Assembly: GCA_015680685.1 (NCBI GenBank) | Contig: MNCI01015910.1 | Location: 518,939-580,938, forward strand | DNA from: Gnetum montanum | Taxonomy: Eukaryota > Streptophyta > Gnetopsida > Gnetales > Gnetaceae | Length of the DNA: 62,000 nucleotides | Reading direction: 5' to 3' | Part shown: in pieces, positions 11,701-24,400 of the stretch | How the letters are laid out: the number at the start of each line of letters is the position of its first letter | Numbering within the stretch: the first letter of the stretch is position 1 | Notes under the pieces: generated by a model | Seen by the model: only the letters and a program-made list of their open reading frames with translations | Told to the model about the DNA's origin: nothing | Database searches by the model: none | Program-made: the position numbers and the translations under genes

Positions 11701-14700
11701 TAACCACATATTTTATCCAACTAACAACCTGCAAATATGGAATCTACATCCTAAACCCCTTGGAAAAGATGGTTGGATTGACTAGTGGAATAATGCTTGT
11801 ACTCACCTCTAGGTGTTTTCCAAACATGCAAGTACATTGATGGCTTCAAGACTAAATTCTCATAAGTCCAACCTTCATAAGGAAATCTCCTTATTACAAA
11901 ACACCATTAATAGAGTTGAAGTTACTGATGCTCAATTTTGTTGCTTGAAAATTGCCAAGGAGAACATATGTATGGTGGATCACCATGAATCTAGAGGTGC
12001 TCACCTTCCCGCCTATCTTTCTTGGCATCACATGGGTGACCAGGCTACTAAAGAATGTTTTCATCACCTTAAAGGGGAACATCCATCCCCTAAAATCCCA
12101 GCTATTCAAGTTGATGATAATATCTTTACCTCTAAGACTAACATTCTACAGGATTTCTTTGAGTTCTACTTTCAAATTTTTTGAAAAGAAGATATTGATC
12201 CCGCTACAGTTAATACTTGCTTAGGAGTTATTACTTCTTTCAATTGTTCCATCTTTGATGATGGTTCTCTTCTTTCTAAACAAGATCTTGGTAAAGCTCT
12301 TCAACAACTCCATGATGGCAAAGCTCCTGGTAGGGATGGTCTTCCTATTGAATTTTTCAAGAAATTCTGGCCCACTCTTCAAGATACTATCTATAGTGCG
12401 TATAAGGAAGCTCTTAGGAAAGGTTCCTTTGGCAAAGTGATTAATGCTAGTATTATTAAGCTTCTTCCCAAATCAGGAGATTGTATGTGCATTAGCAATT
12501 GGTGCCCTATTATTCTTTTAAATGTTATCTACAAAATTATTGCTAAATCTATAACAAATAAATTAAAATCTTTTCTTCCTCATCTCATAAGCAAAGAGCA
12601 AACTGGTTTTGTTCAAGGTAGGTATATTTTAGACAATGTCATTACTGCTATTGAGGACTTGCATTGGGCTTCTTCCACTGATCAAAAAGTCATTCTTCTT
12701 AAGCTTGATTTTGCAAAAGCTTATGACATGCTTGATTGGTCCTTTTTAAGAAGTATAGTTAAGCATCATAACTTAGGTATTGTTTTTGATAGACATATCG
12801 ATGTGGTTTTGTAGGAGGCCTCTTCAATTATTTGTATTAATAGAACCTTCTCTAAGGTTATTGAGCTTCAAAAATTAGTATGATAGTCTTTTTATTTTAG
12901 TTGTTGATGCTCTTGGAGCTATACTTAGATCTCACAATGAATTATGAGGTTAAGAGGCACCTCTTTTTCACAAGAAGGAAAGGATCTCATTTATAGCCAG
13001 TTTGCATATGACACGTTTCTCACTTTGCTTGAGGACCATAATAATTTTAACATTGCCTTGGATTGCATTGACATCTATTGTAGAGCCTCGGGAGCTAAAA
13101 TCAATTGGAACAAAACGCAAGCTATTCCATCTAGCTTCTCTTCAAGGCCTACTTGAACTTATCATTTTAATATCAAGTGGCTTTCTCCTACAGATGTTTT
13201 CACCCTTTTGTATATCTCGATAGCTTTATTCGCCACTCCCACTACCTTATGGAATAATGTGGTGGAAAAAGTGAAACATAAAGCTTTGAAATGGGCTTCT
13301 AAACCCTTATCTCTTGTAGGTAGACTTATTGTAGTTAATCATATTTTGAGCTCCACTCATGTGTACTACTCTTCCTTTATGGCTCCTTCCAAATCTTCCT
13401 TTTAGTGCATCAACAAAATTCTTAAGAGTTTTTTATGGGGGGATAAGGACAATCACAAAGCTTTTCATCAAGTTGCTTGGAATATCTGCACTTTAAGCAA
13501 GGAACATGAGGGCTTAGGCCTCTCCTCTATTGAGCACCAAAGTATTCTATTGGCCTCCAAGTGGGTCACTCATTGTATAGAAGGAGATGAAGCTTGGAAG
13601 ATCCTTTTTAGGCATAATATTTCTCATCTTGGGAATCACCATAGATGGAAATACACTCCTTGGAGCAGTTGGATCATTGGTGGAGGTTCTCAGAAGATTA
13701 TAGGTTCTTTCTTGTTCAAGCAAATTTGGCGATGTTGGAGTCAACTTAAAGGTTTTTTGCAATGGAAACCTTCTCAGATAAGCTTGAACTCTTTGTCAGT
13801 GCACTCCGTTTGGTGGTCTCCTATTTTAAAAAGAGTTTGGGTTGTTTTTATGACAAATTCTCTCATAGAGCCAGTCGTTTTACTGATCACAATCTCCATG
13901 ATGTTGCTCAATTATTTACTATTAGAAATGATTCTACTACCCTCTCTTGGCAACATGCCAAAGTAAAATGGGGGTTTCAAAGACACAATACTCTTATTTA
14001 CCGGCACATCGAGCATGTTCCTCAATTGCATAATAATACTCCTTGGCATGACGATTGGTTTCGGCCTAATGGTTCCCCTCTGTGTTCTTTACGCCTTTCT
14101 AAAGCCAAATCTTGGTTTCATGTGGAAGAATTTCAACTCTCCACTTTAAATAGAAGATGAAGTGTGCATCTTAAGGATCACCATTGGAAAGCTATTTTTC
14201 ATCGTTTGGACTTCCAAGGCCCAACCAAAGCACTTTTTTTTTTCTAGTCCTTGATTTATCAAGGTCTTCCCATTGAAAATAGGCTTCACTTCTTAGGAGT
14301 TGATTGCCCTAAATGCACCATTTGTCAAGCTGATGACTTTTTTGTGCATGTCTTTTGGGATTGCTTGTTCTCTCAACAAATTTGGAAGTGGTGTGAATCT
14401 CTTCAAGTTTTTATTCCTAACCATTATGTTGGTTTCCTTTATGTATCTTCAAATGATTGTGTTAAGCAACACCTTCAATTGGAAAATCCTCTTATTTGAG
14501 ATCATTTTCTTTATTTGGAAATGTTGTCTAGATGCTTGGGATCAAAACACCAACTACATTGAATTTGACTATGGTATGAAATGCTTTATTACTAATAATG
14601 TTCAACTTCAATCTCAAGAATAGGCTGTACCAATAATATTACTATTTTTTAAGCGGTATCTCTTTGAATTGCTTGTTTGGTGTTTTTTTTACCCCTCTCT

Positions 14701-14810
14701 CCCAGCCTTAGTCCCGAGGGGTGTGATAAGCTTTTGTCTTGTTGCAGGTGACTTGGCATCATCTAGCAACTTTGGCTCTATTAAAACTTTGGTTTTAAGG
14801 TTTTCTTAGG
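11530..14810 (+). pseudogene. L1-type LINE ORF2 remnant (RT and C-terminal Zn region)
   Basis: A string of frames reconstructs the C-terminal part of a plant L1 ORF2. 12270-12480 shows 'GKAPGRDGLP.EFFK.FW', the approach to RT. 12440-12750 is the RT core with 'KLLPKSGD', 'NV.YKIIAK', 'QTGFVQGRYI.DN' and 'LKLDFAKAYD'. The catalytic FADD-type box at 13001-13012 reads FAYD, losing one catalytic Asp. 13210-13620 holds the thumb-like 'KWASKPLS..GRL' and 'SFLWG'. 14290-14400 shows a zf-RVT-like Cys-rich segment with 'CPKCTIC' and 'HVFWDC'. Several stops and frameshifts make it dead. ORF1 and the endonuclease are missing or unrecognisable. The 3' untranslated part extends to about 14810, judged by homology with the second copy at 25860-26853. 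A 3' poly(A) tail is not visible. Confidence 0.85.
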
Positions 14811-15226
14811 CAGCTCACCTTAACAACACACCACACCACCCCACAACACGACTGCAAGGGAGGATAAAATATGCTAATCTCGATGGAAATGGAAGGTACG
14901 TGCACATTCGAACGCAAGTCGAAAGCTTACCCTGGATACCAGAAAACGATGAATGCAACTCAGAGCAACCAACTCATATCCAGGTCACCACTCTTATCCA
15001 GTCAAAAGCAGGTAACATTTCGGATATTTCTCAATTGATTTCAGCACTGCATACGACAATCACATTTGCCATGAATCATGAATAATTGGTAGCAATCTTT
15101 ACAAGGAAAGGTCCATTCCTCGTGCATTCCAGGAGAATATCAGCTGATCAGCCATTCATTTCAATTTGCGACCACAGTAAAAGCAAAAAAACTTCCTGCA
15201 CCTGCATTGTGCATTGAACTCACGCA
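14811..15226 (+). promoter_or_regulatory. Upstream region and presumed 5' UTR of MCCB
   Basis: 416 bp separate the LINE tail from the MCCB start codon. The sequence is less AT-rich than its surroundings, with a 'ccacaccaccccacaacac' tract near 14830 and no convincing TATA box at a useful distance. Any core promoter must therefore be compact or lie within LINE-derived sequence. Transcription start is unknown. Confidence 0.35.
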
Positions 15227-15430
15227 ATGTCTGGATTTTCTCCGCTCATGCGAAGATATCAGAGGAGGTTCACTTTCACGGCTGCAAATTTTACAAGGAC
15301 AATCGCAACTGTAACCGATGCCGAACTTCACGTTCTGCCGGATAATCTTGACAGGCACAGTGAAACTTACGCTCGCAATTACAAGGCGACAGAAGAGCTG
15401 TTAGCCCAAATCCATGACAACATTCAGAAG
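15227..15430 (+). CDS. MCCB: MCCB exon 1 (residues 1-68)
   Basis: Encodes the presequence and the beginning of the mature subunit. It ends in phase 0 before donor gtcagt. Confidence 0.88.
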
Positions 15431-18400
15431 GTCAGTTCCTTTTTCTTTGGTGTTGTTCGTGGGCTCTGTATTTGTAGTAGTGTTAGCAGGAGCTCCATGG
15501 TTTCGTGAAACGGGTGAATTCAAATTTTGAGCATGTTTCTTGCTGAACAATATTTTGTTGCGCGAGCAATTTTTTCAGGTTCTGCAAGGCGGGGGCGCCA
15601 AGGCAGTTGAACGAAACCGTTCGAGAAATAAATTCCTTCCCAGAGAGCGGATTGATCGTTTGCTGGATCCCGGTTCATCATTTCTCGAGCTGTCTCAGGT
15701 AGTTTATGCTTTATAATTTTACTTGAAAATACTTTCTACCGGCCATTGAAAGAAAAAAAGAATTCATTTGCTTTCGCGTATTGTCTACAAAGTCTGTTTG
15801 TCACTGATAGATGGAAAGAACAGGGGATGCGGAATTTATCTAGAGATTGAAGTCCGATATGAATTGTTGTTTATACAAACTGTGGCTTCCTTTGTATTTT
15901 TTAATTTATATTTGGTAGCCCCCGTGGGTAGCCTGAAACGGAAACTGAAACCTGATTTTATTGTGTCCGTGAAGACCAAAGGGAGATTTAATGGGACAGA
16001 ATTACATATTACATTAGATGGAAACCATCATTGTTGTAAATTATGCCCTTTCGGAATTTGAAATATGTCTAACAAGGAGTTAGCGCCAGTTTACCAATTT
16101 CGTAAGGGATAGCAATGTACCATCAGTAACTTAAACATATATAGTCTGCAGCTACCCAGTTTATAGTGTACCATCAGTTTACCAAAAGCTTTCACATAAT
16201 GTTGTTGAAGGTTAGATGAAATTTTATAAATTGTTTTAAGATGAAAGCTACATGGCAGGCGCTATTCCATTCTGTTGAGGATGTAAATTGCAACAGCCAG
16301 ACTGCGCTCACACCTTTTTGTGAATCAAAATGGCATAGAATCCCTTGTAAACTATATACATGTAGATTTTAATAAGTAGCCACATTGAAGGTGAGCATAA
16401 GGTTTTCCCACTGCTTTCCTTATCTAAATATTTTCAGACGAATGGCAAACTGCTGGAAATATATTAGGTCATTATATTAATGATGTTTTCCTTACACATT
16501 TTGTGTACAATGATGTGTGTCCAATAAATACATTGGCTGTCATAGTATATAGCTGAGCTTCAGTTTCAGCAATTTGTTGCCCAAATTATACAGGCTTTAG
16601 CATCACTTAGATGGATAATACTACTAATCTCAATCTGACTATAACGCTATATGCTTATCCACTTTTCAAAGTTAGACATGGCCTCAAAGCTATGCATTGT
16701 GTTCGATGATATGAGTAGTATTAGGGCAGAATGTAAACAGTTCGGCTACAGTGGATAAAAGATTGAACTTTGTGTTTGAGTATGCATGAGTGTCAATTCA
16801 TAAATTTATATATGGTAAGTAGTTATCTGACATCATATACTAAAAAGAACCAAGTTTTGTTATTTGGGCTTTTACTCCCTTTTATTGTGTGACAGACACA
16901 CAGGCCTCGGTCTGCAACAAATAGCAGTGGCAGGTAACTTTGGGTTATGTAATTTGCATGTGCAAAAATGCCACAATCAATTTTAGAAAAAAATGGATTG
17001 AAAGACTAAAGTACGAACCTTTTGTATTAGCTTATGATCAATAAATCAATGTTCAAACGCAAAAATAAATTGATTAATTAAAGTGCATGGTATTATTGAC
17101 ACTGAAGCATTATTAGATATAATTCAGCTCCAGCTATTTCCTTTCCACAATCTTGGATATCTCAGTATAACCTGATGGTATTATTAACTAACGTACTAAT
17201 ATTCAACGAGCTTAATGCTATATTTAGCTTGTATTTGTTGTTGGATAAAAAATATTTACTATAATTATATCATATAAAGTTTGCATTTTATTTTCTTTGA
17301 GACATTTTGAATTATACATTAGTTGCAATTAGGTTTTCAAGGAATAGAAAGAGAATAAATAGTGCTTGAGCTTATCACTAGTTTGAGATACATTGGGAAA
17401 TGGGAAATTTGAAAATAAAACTATAAATAAATAATAAACAAGAACTTTGTAACACCCATTCATAGGGAGCAAGAGCTAACACCCAAAGCCCCAAAAAAAG
17501 TTTGTTGAAGGAAGAAAATGCACAGATGGCTTTCTTTTTACAATAATCAAACTAACATTAACATATAAAGTTAAAATGAAATTAGCAGCCCCATATAAAA
17601 TTAAAACAAAATCAGCAGCCCCAAGATCTAGCGCTACAACAAGTCAATCAATATTAATTTTAAGAATTAAGAGATAATTTTTAAAAGAAATTACCACAGT
17701 AAAAATTTGTCAAGATTCATTGGATTTAAAAATCAAACTTTTTTTTATTCAACCCAAAAAGAAATATCTAATTAGGATCATCTACACATTTGCAAACTGA
17801 AGAAATGACCACAAAAGGCAGATAAATCAGTAATCTCATATTTGTTCACTGGCATATAATATTATATGTTTTCCAGCAACACTCACAAAACATGATCATA
17901 TGAATTTAACTCTTGTAACTATTGTACCATTAATCATTTAATCATGCAATTCATATGTTCAATGGTAGAGAATAGATAAATCACAACCATAAATTAACAT
18001 CCTAGGTTTTCCCCCACTCCATCAAACTTATAGAAAGATATCAAAATCAAACTTGAAAAGGTATAAAAAAAATATAAATCAAGATTCAGATCCAAGATTT
18101 GTGCATTCAAAGGGGAAGGGTTCATCAACCAAATTCCAACCAAAACCCAAGAATTCAACAATTCTAAAACATTCACAATTATTTATGGGCCCAAGGATGC
18201 TCCCACTTTCCATTGGCCGTACCAATCCTCACATCAGGGTTCCTTGGCCCTTGTTGGCAATCTTTTGCCAAAAATGCCCCAAATAGTTATGGGTGTTTCT
18301 AAATTGTTACAAAAACAATTTTCATCTAAGTCATTTGTGAGAGTGTAGAGGACGGGTGGAAAGATCTAGAAAAGCAATAAAGATTTAAAAATCCAAACTT

Positions 18401-21400
18401 ACACCAACAATCTTGATAATTTCATACAAGCATTGTGAAGGTGATTAGGCAATCAATAAGAGAAGTTGAGAAAATCAGCCCTTGTTGGCTATTATCAAAC
18501 ATAACAAAGATGGATCATTTTACCTCTTTGCCTAGATTTTTTGCTTACTAGGAGGAATTATCAAAGTGTTGGATTGCTATGTAACATTGGTTTTCTTCCG
18601 TTCTGCCATCTCCTGTAGCAGCCATAGTCTTCTCTCCCTTCCCAACCACACTTCCTGCTACTGTATGCCTTTTTTTGTCTTAGTCAACTACTTTTATCTT
18701 GTGTGTTTTTTTCCTCTCCTTCTCTCCCTATTTTTGGTGGAATAAAAGATAATGGGTTGTTTCTTGTAATTGACTCTTTCTTGAAAACTATTTGTTTTCT
18801 TTTCTTTTCTTTTTAAAGTTCCTTTTTTTCCCTCACACCAATGAATCGTGAGTTCAATTCTTTCCATGATCACTATTAAAAATCAATAAAATATGTATAT
18901 TCACAGGTTGCAGGTTCAATTCCTAAATCAACAATTTTTGATATTTCAGAATTCAAATTTTGCTAGATCTCAAGTTTAACTCCTCTTGATAATTACAAAA
19001 CATTCAAGCATAATATCCATCTCTGTACCATGTAGGATTGTCATAAGATGCAAGGAAAGAGTTTCAAAATAGACTCACAATAAAGGCAAGTTTATGATAC
19101 ATAATAAAATAAGATACTTTCTTTTTTAGGTCATTAGTGACATGAATTTTCCCATTGTCTTATGAGCCAGGTCATCATGTGACCTTTCTACAACCATAGA
19201 GGGGGTACTTATACTCTACTATTTCAAACCAAAAAGAACAATACATAACATTTAGATAAAATATTTCATATGCTTATAAAAATAAAATCTAAAACTATGG
19301 TATTTGCACACAATATCCTTGATTCATGGGTCACATTCCTCCAACTTGATTCATAGGTCAAGTTTTTCAGTAATGAGCATTCTTTTACATTTACTTTTTA
19401 AATCATTTCCATCTCAACATACTTGTTTTAGCTCTTGAGGCACACCTTAGAGTATTATCCTCTATTTTTCTTTTATTTTTCAGCATCTCTGTTGAAATGA
19501 AACATAAAACATTTTGTTTTTTAATATATTTATTATTTTTTAAAAACATCCCCAACATGTATTTAAAAGCATATTTCTTATGCATAAAGTAGTTAAACAT
19601 TTAATCATAATACATATAAAAAATGAGGTCAACAAATTTATTACTATTTCAATCAGTCACTTCCACCACAGCCCCAGCAAACCACACACACAACCTCACA
19701 ACAAAATATGCACACAAACACACAGAAAGACTGTTACAATCATTAATGCAAAAACTCAAGGAGAAATGGTTCATTACAAACTTGCTTTTAAGGCAGCATG
19801 GTGAATCTCCTATGTTGAATAAAGCGTAATCATTTCCTTTAGTTATGGCCTCTTTTTATCTTGTTGTAAAAATCTAATTTACTAACATTACATGTCCCTG
19901 CTATGGATTACTAATCTCAAGCAGATGGGATGAGGCTCGTATGAGGGTGAACCTTGATCTACTAGTTTCTCTTGCTTTCTATCTTAGCTAATGACTTGGG
20001 ATTTCCAAGTCATTATTTCTTTAATATCATCTAATTTCTTATTGAAATGTGTCAACCATTTACATCAGTTTGACATTTTTTCCCACATTTAATTGAAGCA
20101 GAAAGGCTTTCACTCTGCCTGATTTTTAAAGAAGGTATAATTGTTATATTTTATCTAAGAAAGGCTTCGTACTGGCAACTTTTTACAAAGAAAACTCAGA
20201 GTTAAAGAATTTCAATACAAATACAGCATCTCTTTAAATATAAGGATGCATAATTGTTTTTAATAGTTATGCGATGTTTATATGAAAATTTGATTTGCTG
20301 ACATTTGTGAAAACAGTACGTACAGGTACTTACATTTTTTTCTGGGGGTGTTCCCAAGTGTATGATAATAGGTACTAGTTTGATGAGGAATAGAAATGCT
20401 GATTGTGTCTTAATTACTTTACATTCAGAAACTTGCTATCACTCCAGTATTTGTTACTGCAATGCTTAATCAAATTTTTGTGCACGTTGTTGTTTGTCAC
20501 CTCTTCCTATTGAAAGATTTAACTACGTATTGCTGGTGCACCTAGGCAGTTCAAAATTTTAGCAATTAAACATATATTAACTCAGGATGCCCTTTAAAGC
20601 TTGCAGGACATCAGTTGTATGAGGAAGCATTGCCCTCCGGTGGTATTGTCACAGGAATAGGTCCAGTCCATAAGCATCTGTGCATGTTTGTTGCTAATGA
20701 TTCTACCGTTAAAGGGGGAACCTATTTTCCTATAACTGTAAAAAAGCACCTGCGGGCTCAAGAGATTGCTGCTCAATGTAAGCTGCCTTGTATATATCTT
20801 GTTGACAGTGGTGGTGCCAATCTTCCTAGACAAGCAGATGTTTTCCCAGATAGAGACAACTTTGGCAGGATATTTTACAACCAAGCTCAAATGTCAGCCG
20901 ATGGCATTCCTCAAATTGCATTAGTTTTAGGTTCTTGCACTGCTGGAGGAGCATACATTCCAGCAATGGCAGATGAAAGCGTGATAGTTAAAGGGAATGG
21001 CACAATCTTCTTAGCTGGACCTCCCCTTGTCAAGGTTTTTATTTATCATTTACATGATGTTTAGTTGTATAATTTGACTGTTAATTTGCGTTCTGGTCAA
21101 AATGTTTAAAGTTTACTACTAGGGTATTTTTATTTTGTTTAGTGTGATGGTAAACCTTTTAGTTTTCAGGCTGCTACTGGAGAGGAAGTATCAGCAGATG
21201 ATTTAGGGGGTGCAGCAGTTCATTGCAAAATCTCTGGAGTTTCGGATTATTATGCAAATGGTATTATGTTCATTTCAAAATAATTTTTTGTTGTTCTATC
21301 ATAGTATGGAAGACTCTGATTTCAGGTGGCTTTTTTCATATGTCTCCTTTGCATGTCCTATCAAAAATTTGTCCTTGCCATACTGCAGTTTTATTTTATG

Positions 21401-24400
21401 AAGGCTAGGTCAGCATCAACTGAGATGCTTTTGATTTGGTGCTTTTACAAGTTTCTGTGACATTTAAAACCTGATTTAGTTGAACTTGTACATTGGTGCA
21501 ATAGTTTCTGTATGTGGCTGGCAATGTTAATAGGTTATACCTTTTGTGTTCAATGATGTAGATGAGTTGCATGCCCTGGCTATTGGAAGAAGGATTGTAT
21601 CAAATTTTCACATGTGTGGAAATAAAGAGAAAATTAAAATTTGGGAAGGTTTTTCTGGATACCAAGGACCTCTCTATGATGAAAATGAACTTCGAGGCAT
21701 TGCATCCACCGATCATAAACAGTCATTTGATATCCGTTCTGTAATTGCTCGAATTGTAGACGGAAGCGTGTTTGATGAATTTAAAAAGTTTTATGGGCCA
21801 GTAAGTGAAGATTTTATACAGTTCCATTCTCTCTAATAAAAGCAAGCTATCATAAAGTGGTACTGAATGTAGGCTTGGACTTTTAGTACATGTTTCAAAA
21901 AAATTTCATATAACTAATGCATTAACGCCCATCTCTTTCTTTTTAAAGACTCTTGTTACAGGATTTGCAAGAATTTTTGGACAGCCAGTGGGCATCATTG
22001 GCAATAACGGCATTTTGTTCACCGAGTCTGCTTTAAAAGGTGCACACTTCATCCAGCTCTGTGCACAGCGCCAGATTCCACTTGTCTTTTTGCAAAACAT
22101 TGCAGGTTTCATGGTAAGAATTCAGTATGCTATACAGAACAATTGATAAAATTTTCTCATGACAGCATGTCTTGTTATTTCTTTCTCTGGTTGTATATGT
22201 TTTTATATATTTTTCCTCCGCGAGACATGTTGCTTTCTACACCTGCTATATGCCATGGCATTTTTTGGCCAACTCTCAGGGCATTTCGCCTGATGGATAA
22301 ATAGATACATTTGTTATTTTTCAAGTCAACATATATTTCATTCTGAAAATAGATAAGAAGAAAAGACCTTTTTCTGGAACCAAGATGATACCTAGAATGG
22401 CTTGGGTGGAATTTGATGTCTTGGAACTTATTTGCCTTGGCTTCACTGCAGTTGATGACATTGGTTGAAGATATAAGAATTAGAAAACGTGTTGGACCTG
22501 TCAGTTGTAATTACATGACGTCTGGAAAACGATTGTTATTTTTTGCCTGATGGTTATAACAATAAATCCAAGACTTGAATATATGAAAATGAATCCACTT
22601 AAAGAGAAACAACTATTTTGTATCAATGAAATCCTCTGAATTTGAAGGTAAAAGTAACAAATATTCTATGGGAACTCCTACATGGTCATTCCAAAACTGA
22701 ATAAACCCTTAGCTATGATTCATGTCTTAAAAATATAGTTGTGGCAAGATGCATAATTTTGGCACCATTGGGTCTTTTTGAGTACGCATGACAATGAGAA
22801 CTGGTATGTGTGACATTATTGTACCTGCTACTAATGTTACATGAAAACAATGACAGCATTGTTGTCACACAATTTATTTGCACATATTACACATTTTGCC
22901 ATATTCTATAATTTATTGACAGCATTTTATTAAGTGGTCATGAACATTGAAAAGCAAAAGTGGTTTTTATTTAGTGTCTTAAACATTTCGTTCAATTTGA
23001 ATTTCCCTGGGAATTAAACTGTCTCAGGCTTACAAGTTCTTGTAGTGGTTCTTCGATTATGCATAAGGATACCTATATATATGAACTTATAAAATTCAAA
23101 ATGTGTGGCTTGGTGTTCATAATTAAGCATCTAACCACCCATTTCCTTGCATAAAATATTTGGTATCTGGTTTCTGATCGACAGCAAGGCATGATCTAAG
23201 GCTTGTGTATGTGTTGTCTTGTTGTTAATGTAATCTGTCTTCTAGCTTAGTGGTAAGGGTCTTGGCTTGGTAACCCAGCTTACAGGTTTGATTCCACTGG
23301 GCAATACTGAGTTAGAAATTTTAAAAAAACTTCCATGAAAGAAATTTTGAAACTGGTCTGATAGATCCAAGGGGTTTCAGTGACATAAGTAAAAGTTTCA
23401 GTTTCAGATTCCAAAATGCTTTCAATGAACATATTACTTTGATTTTCATTGGATTGAATGAAACTCTGGTACTCTAACAATCATGGGAATAGGAATTGAC
23501 AAGTAGTGGTCAAAATTGGCCTACTCAATTATACAAGAATATGTCTCCATGGGCTCCTTTTAATTGAAAGTATCTTCTTTTTAATTATCTGACATTGGTT
23601 TCTACTGTGCTTAACTGTAAATGGTTTTCTAAGTCCTTTCTATAGCATGATTTAGATATTTGATTGGTATGTTGAAGTTGAATATTGAATTAATGAGGCA
23701 CTGTCCACTGGGTTAGAGCATATGCCTATATACATGGGATAGAGGCACTGTGACAATGCTGAAGTTGAATATTGACACATCTAATTTCTACCGCAAACTT
23801 ATATTACCCAGTTTATCTGCTAAGTTTTATAATATATTTTGTTGGCATTTACATGGCTTCAAATTCCTGGCTTTCTTGCTGAAGGTTGGTTCGAAATCTG
23901 AAGCAAATGGAATTGCGAAAGCTGGTGCCAAAATGGTCATGGCAGTTTCCTGTGCAAAGGTATGTTTCTTTCAAAATCCTTGTGTATAAGTTTAACAGTT
24001 TCAGCGGTTTGAGAAGTACATTGAAAACCTGTATGCCTTCCTAATTAAAAGCCAAATCTTTCTGCTTGCTGACTTTTTCCATGTTATCTGACACAATTCA
24101 CGACACATTCTAGCACTATTGTCATCTACAATTCTAGTATTCTAGGAAGCCTTTTAGGGTGTATGTCTTGTTCCATGTTATTTTTTGTGTGCATTTGAAA
24201 TTTTGACGCATCTTTTTAAGCTAAAGAAAAAGCCAGTTTTGCTGACATTGTTCCTGTCTCCTGTGAGAGAACCTTTTTCGTTTTTTTTTTTTTTTTTGCA
24301 ATAAATAACTCTACAATCTATGTTTTGCAGGTTCCAAAAATCACTGTTATAGTTGGAGGAAGCTTTGGGGCTGGAAATTATGGAATGTGTGGTCGAGCAT

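Noticed and set aside
20594-20890. Antisense 98-codon frame opposite MCCB exon 3
   Set aside because: It is the shadow of a strongly conserved coding exon; the sense strand explains it completely.
23244-23310. Functional tRNA gene
   Set aside because: A- and B-box motifs are present, but the arms do not pair into a cloverleaf and the site lies inside an intron; a SINE head fits better.
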